A stretch of DNA of 64,000 nucleotides from Aurelia coerulea. Its lineage: Eukaryota; Cnidaria; Scyphozoa; Semaeostomeae; Ulmaridae. Both the position numbers and the translations under genes were made by a program. Below are positions 47,001 to 55,920 of this stretch, in pieces (the first letter of the stretch is position 1; each line of letters begins with the position of its first letter). The stretch covers positions 1,488,001-1,552,000 of the forward strand of contig CM076953.1 in assembly GCA_039566865.1 (NCBI GenBank), read 5' to 3'. The notes under the pieces are model-generated. The model ran no database searches, was not told where the DNA came from, and saw nothing but the letters and a program-made list of their open reading frames with translations.

Positions 47001-48171
47001 GTTCAGAATCGTGTAAGCCATGACATTCTGATCGTAATGGAAAAGATTAGTTAGAAGTGTTAGATACCATCCAAATAGATTGGCTAACTTTCGGCACAGT
47101 GAAATCTTTTAAATGGCTGCAAGTTGTCGAAAAACAGCTCATTAAATGGCCTAAATACTAACACTTGGAAGATAAAATATTTTGCTGACTTTATGATGAA
47201 AATATGAAGTGCCCAATGTTTCGACAAAATGTCGAGAAAAATTGAAACCTAACAGCTGAATTCGGTTGCTAAACGACTGATTTCCAAAACTGCAACATCC
47301 AAATATTTCATCGCAGCTAAATTTACTTTTGGAAGAATTCGACTGAAAACAATGAATGAGTTCGGATGATCCCTTACACCAATTTCCTGAAATGAATTTT
47401 TGGAGAATGACCGACAATTTAGATCTGCAATATTCACCATACCAATTTGGTTTACCTTGACACAATTGCGCGCACACAATCGTCGTAAAAGAAAACTTTA
47501 GCAATTTCTGAAAAAGTGTACCATCTTTGTTATTCGGCTACTCTGCTACAGTTAAGGGAATGTGCAATGTTAAATAGATAGATTTATAAAAAAGATGAAA
47601 GAAAACCCTCAGATACAATATTGTTTCTTTGGCCAAAATTCAGTTACATTTTAGGGCCTCACCTTGACTGTTGTAAGCTGCTTTCCAACCTCCGCACTTG
47701 CTCCCTTAGCTCAGTTTCCGTCATTTTACTTGGCGATGTTGCAGATACCCTCAGATTCCTCAACTGATTATCGCGTACAAGAATAGCTTGTTCATGTTCC
47801 TCAATAGCTGCATTCTGTTCTTCAATCGTATTCCTCAACTCTGTGATTTGTCTCTTATGAGCATTCGTTCTTCCCTTTTCAACATCAATTTGTATCTTAA
47901 GTCCATCCAGCTCTCGTTTTAGTGCAGTAATCTCATCGTCTTTAGTATTTATTATCCCAAACGCTTCCTCTCTTGCTAAGATAAGTTCGTTTTCTTTCTC
48001 TCTCACTTGCTGCTCTAGTCGTTGTATTTCAAGTCTTTTATGCCCAACCATGAGTTGGTGATAGGCCGCTTCATGCTCAAGACTTTTGATTCTTTCGTCT
48101 CTCTCATCTTTGTTTTGAAACAATATTCTTCGAGCAACTTTTACATCTTGTGCAGTTGTTAATGGAACGGT
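44055..48171 (-). CDS. Coiled-coil protein kinase (TKL-like, DYG motif), 3' three exons, 5' end not found
   Basis: The exons are 48171-47663, 46563-45489 and 44255-44055 (minus strand; 1785 nt, 594 aa plus stop). The splice sites are GT-AG and the phases fit (2, then 0). Exon A and the first half of exon B form a long heptad-like coiled coil (IKSLEHEAAYHQLMVGHKRL; RLEQQVREKENELILAREEA; REQLRSEISRNRRLETD). A kinase domain follows: glycine loop LGVGGWGEV, VAVK lysine, HPCLLQFIGAT, IIHRDISSANVLLW, SDYG in place of DFG, SAPET, then IDIFSFGVLFCEM and the Arg of subdomain XI (DPNLRPNAEEL). The catalytic residues are present, so it is probably active. Sponge and cnidarian genomes carry expanded families of this kind. 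The acceptor at 48171 shows that at least one upstream exon exists; I could not identify it. The substrate is unknown. Confidence 0.9.
44690..44955 (-). mobile_element. Three direct copies of a mariner-like end in a kinase intron
   Basis: Near 44705, 44817 and 44907 the same segment recurs (CACACAAACGGGGCACA followed by TTTTGAGACACACTGTA). It resembles the 24805-25398 terminus (CGGGGCACA, GACACCCTGTA) and ends in TA each time. The flanking 44530-44690 also matches 54650-54830 in reverse. Probably a cluster of truncated elements. Confidence 0.65.
45135..45466. mobile_element. CRAGGGCGCC-ended MITE 22 bp from a kinase splice donor
   Basis: The ends are CGAGGGCGCCTATCTTGTAG and the complement of CAAGGGCGCCTACCTTGTAG, flanked by GATCAAT (45128-45134) and GATCAAC (45467-45473), a 7-bp duplication with one mismatch. 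It has the same family and ends as 49927-50327. The element stops 22 bp short of the exon end at 45489. Confidence 0.8.
46769..47050 (-). pseudogene. LINE reverse-transcriptase C-terminal relic
   Basis: Minus-strand translation gives FHYDQNVMAYTILNRLCPE and NLWDKYQPRSFHSTYNTR. After a frame change come KKGFHYAALKSWNDTPAEIR and ELPTLDRFKKQLKTHLKS, then stop. This 'YKILNG..P..LRD.f..R' to 'AxxxWNxLPxxIRxxxSLxxFKxxLKxxL' layout is the usual end of jockey/CR1-like non-LTR ORF2 proteins. At least one frameshift is present. It lies in the intron between kinase exons A and B, sense-oriented. Confidence 0.8.
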
Positions 48172-48847
48172 CTAAATAAAGATAAGAAAAGACGAAAATT
48201 AATGATATCCAATTTTCTTGAAAATCAATAAGGTTCTTCTTTTCAGACAATATGATATCACTCGGTGAGTCAATAAAAAAAAATGCCAGGCGTTTTAAGA
48301 AAATACTGCTCCCTGAAAAACAAAGTAATGATATTGAAAACTGTCTCGCTTTACACAGCAGATGCATTCAATCGGATTCGGTAATTTACCCGGCTTTAAT
48401 CGGTCATTCCTTCCAGTAGATATGAGAGATTTTGTGCAAAAATGACGATCAAAATTTCATCGTTTTCCTTCCTGACAACAATGACACCTACAAGCATATA
48501 TTTTGTCCTCTTGAGAGGATGGAATCCCCCTGAATAAGTTTGAGGAATGACTTTTTCGTTCTCCCAAGAGGATCTCACGTGTTAAAGCTTGTCCAATTCA
48601 TTGCTGTAAGGTAGAAATGTTAGGGCAATTTGTTCGTGATTTAGGAAGGTTTGAAGGTTTCTTGAAGCGACTTTCTCGAGAAAAGCCCTTGCAGAAGCTG
48701 AACGAAGTGACCAATTTCAGCCAGGTAAAATTCTAAGGATAATTGAACATGCTGGCTATTCAATAAGAATTGCAAAATATTGTTGCTTTGATATTTAGGG
48801 AGCAGTAGCCTTTTAAATGACGGGTGTTTTTTATGATTCATCTGACG

Positions 48848-49210
48848 TATACCGGGTGCGCCAAAATAAACTATGCACGTTTGGCAGGCCACAATAAATC
48901 ATACACTGGACCGATTTTGAAGATTTATGACTTAATCTTTGGCAGAAAGCCTGAATTAGATACTGGGATATTTTGCAATTTTTTTCATTTTCAGGTTTTA
49001 GAGCTAGAAGCGAGTTTCTTAAAATGTTCGTTTTCGAGAACATTGAAAACGATCAAAAAACGTCGATCAAATTTTAAAAGATTCAACATTTTTCAGGAGG
49101 ATTTAGGGGTTTAGTACGAACTCTCGTACAGCAGATTACAATTAATCGATTTCTAAATCGCAAATTACCACGAACAAGTTCTCTCTTTGTCCATTGATGT
49201 CGATTCTTTA
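48848..49210 (+). repeat. Dispersed element fragment, copy of 28145-28460
   Basis: It begins TATACCGGGTGCGCCAAAAT, continues with CTATGCACGTTTGGCAGGCC and TTTTAGAGCTAGAAGCGAG, and includes a segment similar to the 28.3-28.45 kb part. No second terminus was found. Confidence 0.6.
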
Positions 49211-49254
49211 GAAAACTTGATCGATTAGTATGTTCAAAAATGCAGGCACTGGTC

Positions 49255-49480
49255 CTCCTTCACTATTGGGTGAGTCAGAAAACAATAGGCCTTTTAGCTC
49301 TTCTGAAAAGAATCAGAATTAAACGATATTTTGCTTCATTTTGCAGAATTTTCGAATGTGCACAACAGTGATAAAGCTCTGACGCCACTCGATCGAGCCT
49401 TGCGTATAAAAATGCATACAGATAACGCCTGATCCAGGCTCTTTTGTAGAATAGCTAAAAGGTCTATTCCCGTCTGAAAG
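49255..49480. repeat. Inverted relative of the 9.3-9.5 kb repeat
   Basis: The segments TTCTGAAAAGAATCAGAATT, AGAATTTTCGAATGTGCACA and CGCCACTCGATCGA are the reverse complement of 9370-9500. It directly follows the 48848-49210 fragment, so the two may be parts of one larger element. Confidence 0.55.
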
Positions 49481-49926
49481 GTCACTGCTCCCTGTATATC
49501 AACATGATAATACTGGCAAATATCTTTATTTTATCTTATTAATATCTTATTAATACTGTATTAATATTTCATTTAATATCCCATTTGCTATTTTATTTAA
49601 TAGTTTATTTAATATTTTATTTCATCTGAAGGTGGAAATGTTTTGACTTGAATCGGCTACTCCCAAGAAAGGCCGTTCAAGCAACCTTCAAAATAGGCCT
49701 AGAATCACGATCAAATTTTCCTAATATTTCTGCTTTACAGCAATGACTCCGAATGACTCCAACACGTTTAGCACTTTATATCAAACCATCCCAAGGCAGA
49801 AATTTTATGAAGAATGAATGGTCGTGATGTGGGAAAATTAAAGCTGCTTGATAAATTGAATTTTACAGTTTCTTGTGTGCAGTTTCTTATATATAAAAAT
49901 TCAGCGCATTTTCCGTTCAGGCAAAC

Positions 49927-50327
49927 CAAGGGCGCCTACCTTGTAGGAAGTGTGTTTATTCCCAGTACTGTAGAGTAACTGGTGTCCTGTGACCCAGTAC
50001 AGAGAGTGTTCTAGAACCGTACCGTGACACAGCAGTACACAGAGTCAGTCCTCTCAAGGTCGAGATGACGTATATGAATAACTTTGTGGTTTCAAATTCC
50101 GGTGTTTATGCAACACGAGATCAACTGTTATACGATTTGGCCACAGGGAATCAGACAGCGGGATTTTTGATTGGTCGACACTAACAGGCGTTAGAATTTG
50201 AAAATCCCTGTAACTAGAAAAACTGTCTTATGATATACAAAGATTAACAGGACCGGGTCATAGGACACCAATTACTACGCGTACAGTACCGGGAATAAAC
50301 ACACTTCCTACAAGGTAGGCGCCCTTG
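49927..50327. mobile_element. CAAGGGCGCC-ended MITE with exact 7-bp TSD
   Basis: It is 401 bp. The ends are CAAGGGCGCCTACCTTGTAG on both sides, with inverted similarity continuing past TTTATTCCC for about 50 bp. It is flanked by the exact direct repeat GGCAAAC (49920-49926, 50328-50334). It shares interior segments (AACTTTGTGGTTTCAAATTC) with 45135-45466. A 7-bp duplication with CA..TG ends fits P-like or hAT-like elements. Confidence 0.85.
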
Positions 50328-50647
50328 GGCAAACGCATACGTGTTTTAAAACTATTTAGGTACCCCATTCGTATATGGCATATGGTATATGATTTGGTAT
50401 GTACTTTGACATGTCCATTTAAACTGTTTGAAAACAGGTGTTTGGGGGCTTGTAGTAGACATACGACGTGTATATTCGCTCGATATATGATTTTCAATTT
50501 TTCAAGGTATAACCATCCAACTAATTTTCTATAACCATCCTGACATTTTTGTAATGAGTCCAAGCGAATTAAAAACAGAAAGCAATAATATTTAAGGAGA
50601 ATCCTTCAACACAAATTATTGAATATACCTGATCATCCTCGTGCTTT

Positions 50648-51021
50648 ACAGGGGTTCGTTTATGGGTACCTGAAAATAACAAATAGAAATATCAACTGTA
50701 ATTTTTGCGAAAATGGTACCCTTGGCTAGACCAATTTGACCATTGTCTGAACCAATTTTTACGAAAATGGTACCCTTGGCTAGACCAATTTTGACCATTT
50801 TCTTGACCAATATTGTCAAATTTGTGCCAAATATGATGTCATGACCGTTCGCTAGACCAATATTGTCAAAAATGATACCCTTGGCTAGACCATTGCTTGC
50901 CAAAATTGCAAAAAAGTATACCCTTGGCTAGACTAGAAGTCCGAAAAAGTATACCCTTGCTCGCGGCACATCCCCAGGTACCTTTACTATGGAAGAACCC
51001 CCCCCCCCCCCCCCCCCCGTG
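50648..51021. mobile_element. Poly-G element related to 11471-11858
   Basis: The interior repeats GGTACCCTTGGCTAGACCA, and the right part (CTCGCGGCACATCCCCAGGT, then TATGGAAGAAC and an 18-20 nt C run) is almost the same as at 11.8 kb. The left end is CAGGGGTTCG. The flanks CGTGCTTTA and CGTGTTTA are similar but not an exact duplication. Confidence 0.7.
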
Positions 51022-51045
51022 CGTGTTTAGGAGTCATTTCACTCT

Positions 51046-51131
51046 TAGCCTGCGTGCAGACTTTCTACTGCGAAGGAGAGATCCTCATAAGCTCTCCTTC
51101 GCAGTGGAAAGTAAAGTCTGTACGCAGGTTA
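51046..51131. mobile_element. 86-bp hairpin insertion with exact 9-bp TSD
   Basis: The ends are TAGCCTGCGTGCAGACTTT and the complement of TAACCTGCGTACAGACTTT. The arms pair over about 36 bp each, with a short loop. The flanking repeat TTTCACTCT is exact (51037-51045, 51132-51140). A 9-bp duplication is typical of Mutator-like elements. Confidence 0.85.
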
Positions 51132-51465
51132 TTTCACTCTCGACTACCAGCCATGCTTTCGTATTTCCATCGTAAACAAAAACACCCATATCTTTATGAC
51201 TTGAAGGATAAAAAACTATCTCAAAATAATAAGCCCAATTTTTAGCAGCCTGTGGGCAGACCACTGCATGATCTCAAGGCAGACATGGGTAGCTGTGAAG
51301 GAGCGTAAAACTTTCGGGGGATTCCCTTATCTGCGGGTATAAACAACCTCAGCCTGGACGGACTCGTTGTTGGGCACTAGCAGGTAGAGATAAGCAGAGA
51401 GACGTTGCGGAAAAGATTGTCATTCTTAAAAAAGCTCTCACGTTTGCAAAGGCTTAAAAGTTTGA

Positions 51466-51685
51466 AGAAAAAGAAGGGGAAGAGAGCGAGAAGATGTTGG
51501 ATACATGACAATTTTAAGAACTGAGACAGCTATGGCGTTTTTCCACTCTATTTGAAGAACTCAAGAATGATCGAGAATATTTGTTCCGGTACTTGCGAAT
51601 GTCCCCTGATATGTTCAAGTCTTCAAGTATCTGCTTGATTTAATACGGCCTGGCATTGAAAAGTCTGACAATGGACAACGCAATA
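51466..51685 (+). pseudogene. PIF/Harbinger-type transposase relic
   Basis: Three frames must be joined: RARRCWIHDNFKN, an in-frame stop, then YGVFPLYLKNSRM. A frameshift leads to REYLFRYLRMSPDMFK, and another to FKYLLDLIRPGIEKSDNGQR. This is the conserved N-terminal half of HARBI1-like transposases (RRxWVHxxxxxRxxxGeFxxLxxELxxDxxxFxxYFRMsxxxFdxLLxlixPxI). The catalytic DDE region was not found, so it is a dead fragment of an otherwise lost autonomous element. Confidence 0.75.
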
Positions 51686-52119
51686 TCGATTTCAATGGCG
51701 TTAATCATCAAGATTTTTCGGCGCTTTTGAACTTTAAACGCCAAGATCAAAATTTTTTGATATGCGCGTTTATCATTTTCGAGTGTTTAAGTGCGTTTAT
51801 CTTCTCAAATTTAAACGCCCTGGTCATTCCCACTTGACGTTTAAGTTAAACCCGCAAGCATAAATAACAGCGAGTCAAATAACGAAAGCAGTATTCCGTA
51901 AAAGCTTTATTTAGCCCCTCTCTAATAAGCCCATCTCCCCTGAGCCAAAATTTTTAATAAGCCCCCCTCTCTATTAAGCCTAAATCTTAGATCAATTTCC
52001 ATAGGGTACCAATTTCATATGGTCATTTGACTTTGTGAACAAGCCCCCTCTCTAAGAAGCCCCCTCTGCACTGGAGTGTCCGAAATCAAACAAGCCCGCG
52101 GGGGTAGCCAGCGTTCTGA

Positions 52120-52437
52120 TCCTAACGCCCCGGAGGGGGGTACGTAACATATTTAGGGTACGGGTATGTGCCGCCCATATGGGTGGGTTCTTGGACCCAA
52201 AATTCTCTAAACAAGGGTCCTTTTTCGGCAAATTTTCCATGAACAAGGGTGGGGGTTTGCCGAGATTCGCAAAAAATGGTTGAAATGGGCAGTTTTCAGC
52301 CAAAATTCATCATAAAAGTGGGTATTAAAAGCAAGTTTGGGTAATTAGAAGAGGGTAGCTTTCTGAAAACCGGGCGGTAGACCCCTGTCCATCCTCAAGT
52401 CATGTACCCCCCCCCCCCCCCCCGGGCCTAGTAACGC
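52120..52437. mobile_element. CCCGG-ended poly-G element
   Basis: Left CCCCGGAGGGGGGTACGTAAC and right GTCATGTACC followed by a C run and GGG are inverse ends. The interior contains TGTGCCGCCCATATGGGTGG and ACAAGGGT repeats. It is structurally like 3090-3578 and 57957-58294. No exact target duplication was found. Confidence 0.6.
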
Positions 52438-52984
52438 GAAAGTTGAAAAGAGGAGAAAAACTTATGGGCGGGGGCATAAACTTTCAAAGATTCTTTGAAT
52501 TTTCATTTTACGCTTCTTTCGCTGCTACTGTAAAGGATTTCCTTTGTCAAAATGAATACTTTCGTATGTTCCCAGTACTGGAGTTTCTCGATTTTTTGGC
52601 GATCTAAGAGTTGACTTTCTCGTAAGCAGTGTTCTATGAAAAAGTAGGCAAGCAAACGAAATTCGACCCCCGTCCCCAATCTTCCATTTAAAAACGGACA
52701 CAAACGCATTATGGAAAGGCGAAAAGATAACCGCAATATTTCTTTTCGCAATATTTCAAAATACTTCAGAAATTTTAGCAAGCCACCAGAGTGAATGAAT
52801 TATTAACAAAAGTTAAAAGTATATGTGATCAAGCTGCAAAGATAATTCTCTTATTTCATCAGTCTCAAAGTCCTTTTGAGGATGATCAGGCAACGCCCAC
52901 CATCTTTCTTTATCTAGAAAGTTCGGGCCTAAATACTTGCAAACACGTGCTTCGATGATAGAATGTTCTTGATCTTGATACAGT

Positions 52985-53440
52985 TTATGCCTTCGAAAGT
53001 TGTTCCCATTTCTTGAATGCGGCGTCAGGGCCTTTCATAACATCAGACCTTCCCTCCCCGTGAATCATTTTTCCTGTTTTGTCAACAATCGCCAACATTG
53101 GGATGCCTGAAACTCCGCAGTTTGTCTTCAGCGCTTTTGACAAAGCTTCATCGGTGAACGGGCAAGCAAAATAATCGCCATGCTCACTGAAATAGGACTT
53201 CATCGAATCTTCATCTCTATCTGATGAAACAAATATTATTGTGAACGGTTTATCGGCAAGCTCGCCGTGGAACTCTTTCAACATTGGCGTGAAGTTTCTG
53301 CATGGCGGACACCAATGGGCGGAGAAATACACAGCAATTACAGTCTTGTCTGCAAGGGCAATTTCAGCATCAATTTGCTCTCCTTTTTGGTTCAATAATT
53401 TATGACCTTTGAAAACGCTTCCATCTGGTAGGCCTGCCAT
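52985..53440 (-). CDS. Tryparedoxin/nucleoredoxin-like thioredoxin-fold protein, single exon
   Basis: It is a complete 151-aa intron-less ORF with the redox centre WCPPC (about residues 43-47, in AVYFSAHWCPPC). This is followed by RNFTPMLKEFH and FTIIFVSSDRDEDSMKSYF, with the cis-proline segment GVSGIPMLAIVD around residues 109-120. The WCPPC motif with the 'FVSSDRDE' strand defines the tryparedoxin/nucleoredoxin branch rather than classical thioredoxin (WCGPC). There is no signal peptide, so it is probably a cytosolic (or nuclear) disulfide reductase. Length equals one thioredoxin domain, whereas vertebrate NXN has more domains. It has a TATA box 93-100 nt upstream. Lack of introns could mean a retrocopy or a genuinely intron-less gene; no poly-A tail or flanking repeat was seen. 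Confidence 0.93.
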   Translation of the reverse strand: MAGLPDGSVFKGHKLLNQKGEQIDAEIALADKTVIAVYFSAHWCPPCRNFTPMLKEFHGELADKPFTIIFVSSDRDEDSMKSYFSEHGDYFACPFTDEALSKALKTNCGVSGIPMLAIVDKTGKMIHGEGRSDVMKGPDAAFKKWEQLSKA

Positions 53441-53532
53441 TTCTATGATAGAGTTTTCCTTGGCTATTTCTGTCTTCTTCTCGACACAACGCTTGTTGTC
53501 TTGTGTGAGTGAACTCTACTGACTTGCTTCGC

Positions 53533-53540
53533 TTTATATA
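53533..53540 (-). promoter_or_regulatory. TATA box of the tryparedoxin-like gene
   Basis: TATATAAA on the minus strand (within CTTATATAAAGC) lies 93 nt before the ATG, predicting a start site near 53505 and a 5' UTR of about 65 nt. Confidence 0.6.
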
Positions 53541-53599
53541 AGGACTTCCCCTGCATAAATAACAGGCCGTATCCATTGACAACCGACCACAAAACCGCG

Positions 53600-54299
53600 C
53601 TTATTGTTGTGTCTTTTGTATTATTGAATCATATCGAATTTACGATTATTTTGCAGATGTGGCATGATTTTCGATTCATGGTGCAATATGGAAATTTCTT
53701 TCGAAATCGAAGCACTTTGTTCAGCATTTTCTAGAAAGGGGGATGACCCATCTCAATATTTTTTCCTGGCATAATTCCAAAGGAAACTTCTAGATGTATC
53801 CTAATATTGCTCAAATTTCGTCCAATGTATCATTTGCCACAACAATCAAAAGTATATTTACAAGTAAATATTATAAAAATAGATACAACACAATGGTCCC
53901 CTTGGAGGCGTAGAGGAAATTTATGGAATGAATACAGTACACGTATTTTTATATTTTTTATAACAAACTAAGAATTTGGCCCAGCTGAAAGTTTCTTAAA
54001 ATTATCAGATTTTGAGTACTCAGTGTTTCTTGTGAGTTTCTTAGAGGTTCCCATAACAATCTTCACAGTCACTACCTGTTCCACTCTGAACATTTCAAAA
54101 CACACGGTCGTCTCAAGTGCCTAATATGACACAAGAAACATATGAAAATAAAGTAAAACTATGTCAAGGCTTTCCTTTATAAAAATAAATAGTTGGCGAT
54201 CTGAGAGTTGAGCAGTTTCTAACAAAAAAATACATGTACGCGTCACGTATCAGATCAGATCGGAATCTGATGTGAAGTTCCAAAACGAGGCCACTTAGT
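53600..54299. other. Spacer, nothing recognised
   Basis: No ORF, repeat or RNA gene that I can support. Confidence 0.35.
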
Positions 54300-54623
54300 T
54301 GAAGGGGAGGCACTTCACATATTTTGGGTACGGGGACGTGCCATCGGGAAGGGTATCGATTTTCGCGATTTTGGTATAAGGAACGGTGTCGATTTTCACG
54401 ATTTTGGTATAAGGAACGGTATCGATTTTCGCGATTTTGGTTTAAGGAACGATTTTGGTATACTTTTTCGGAAAATTGGTATAAGGTCGGGTATACTTTT
54501 TCGCAAAATTGGTATAAAGTCGGGTATACTTTTTCGCAAAATTGGTATAAGGAACGGGTATGTTTTTGAAGCTTCGATGGCACGTCCCCGACCAAAACCT
54601 GGTCAAGTACCCCCCCCGGGTGT
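54300..54623. mobile_element. Poly-G/C-ended element with internal 30-bp repeats
   Basis: The left end (GGGGAGGCACTTCACATATT, GGGACGTGCCATCG) and right end (CGATGGCACGTCCCCGACC, GTCAAGTACCCCCCCCGGG) are inverse. The interior repeats TTTTCGCGATTTTGGTATAA at about 34-bp and TTTTCGCAAAATTGGTATAA at about 36-bp spacing. The 143-aa ORF across it simply reads these repeats and is not a gene. Confidence 0.7.
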
Positions 54624-54844
54624 TTTGCCTGCAGTGTCCAAATTTGTTTGCCCCATTTGTGTGTACGTGGCTGCTGTGGAGGAGCTATAGCTTTTTACAC
54701 AGTTGAATAAGCATAAGTCAAGGTTCAACTTGCAATTTGAGACCTTGTTAGCCTGATAGCCAGACCCAATTTCAAAGACCTTGTTTGAGTCTGTCCCCTG
54801 TCTGACCAGTTGTTGCTGATTTATGGCAGAGGAAAGGCGGAAAA

Positions 54845-55620
54845 GGCATTATCATCAAAATTGTATTTCCACTCACTCACTGTGTTGTTTCTCCTCCACG
54901 GGATTGCGAGGAAGGCTTGATAGTGTTGCTATTCATTCGTTCTTCTCTTGTCACAGCCCCAGGGGGGGCACTCCCTAACTTTCAATACGGGGGGGTCCAT
55001 GCCACTTTTTCTTTGCTGACCCCTAAATATTAAGCCTAATGATTTGGGGACCCCAAATATTGAGTCTAATGTTTTGGAGACCCCAAATATTGTTATCTAT
55101 TTCTGGGGCCCCTTACATGTTTTTGAATGATTTCAATTTGAGCCTCTTGATTTTTCTCAGTTTTTGAATAATACCAAAGCATCTATTTCATGGTTCGCAA
55201 CTTCAGGGCCAAATTGCAGGATTCTTCCTTTCCTCAGATTTGTTGACCCCAAATATTCAATTGTTGTCCATGTTGTAATTCACAGACCCCAAATATTGAT
55301 TTGGTCACAGCAAGGAATCGAGTGCTGCTATTATTCAAATACTGTTGAAACGGTTGGAGCTCCTACGCAGCGATATGTCTCATGTCAAACTTCCCTTTAA
55401 AAATAAATAAATAATTGTATTTTGAAGGGAAGTTTGAAATAAGACATATCGCTGCGTAGGAGCTCCAACTGATTCAACTGTATTTGAATAATGGCATCAT
55501 TCGAGTCCTTGCTGTGAGGAGAGAAGAACGAAGGAATAGCAACATTATCAAGCTTTATCAAGCTTTACTCGCAATCCCGTGGAAGAGAAACGAAGTAAAA
55601 ATACAATTTTGATCATAATA
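54845..55620. mobile_element. Large foldback, left arm interrupted by a poly-G element
   Basis: The arms 54845-54956 plus 55304-55400 pair with 55420-55620: GGAGCTCCTACGCAGCGATA faces its complement, with TTCAAATACTGTTG, CAAGGA(A/C)TCGA, CATTCGTTCTTCTC and AAAATTGTATTT continuing outward. Only about 20 nt separate the inner arms. The right arm is uninterrupted, giving the empty-site reference for the left. Confidence 0.8.
54957..55303. mobile_element. 347-bp poly-G insertion with 7-bp TSD
   Basis: GTCACAG is present on both sides (54950-54956, 55304-55310), while the uninterrupted right arm has one equivalent (CTCACAG, in reverse complement). It begins CCCCAGGGGGGGCACTCCC. The interior repeats GACCCCAAATATTGA four or more times. 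The ends are not clear inverted repeats. Confidence 0.65.
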
Positions 55621-55920
55621 AAGGCTACAGCAACGGTGCATTATTGCCCATGGTCTATCTCACCCTCGGCTTCTCATTTTATAAAAATTAATGCATGCGT
55701 CTTTGCAAGACAAGTAACAGCTCTTTGCTAACTTGTAACTAGCCCAACCCCCAAAGCCGCACTACCATACCATGCAAGTGCTATTAGAGGCCCGGGACGG
55801 TCTCTCTCCTCTCACAGCGAGCAAGGTTATTTCTTATTTTATCCCTGCAGACCATACCAGTCCGATATCTTGAAGATTGATAATCTAATCTTATAAACCT
55901 TTGAAACGAAAGAGCCTTAC

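Noticed and set aside
47462..47513. Possible extra kinase exon (CAG acceptor, GTCAAG/GTAAAC donor)
   Set aside because: Its 52-nt length would break the reading frame between kinase exons A and B, which already join perfectly.
48396..48578. Possible upstream exon of the coiled-coil kinase gene (TYSGGFHPLKRTKYMLVGVIV)
   Set aside because: No donor in the phase required by the acceptor at 48171 was found; the conserved look may come from a local inverted repeat.
54164..54595. 143-aa minus ORF with repeated YQFCEKVYPTL-type units
   Set aside because: It reads the internal 34-36 bp repeats of a poly-G-ended element; the opposite strand gives an equally repetitive ORF.
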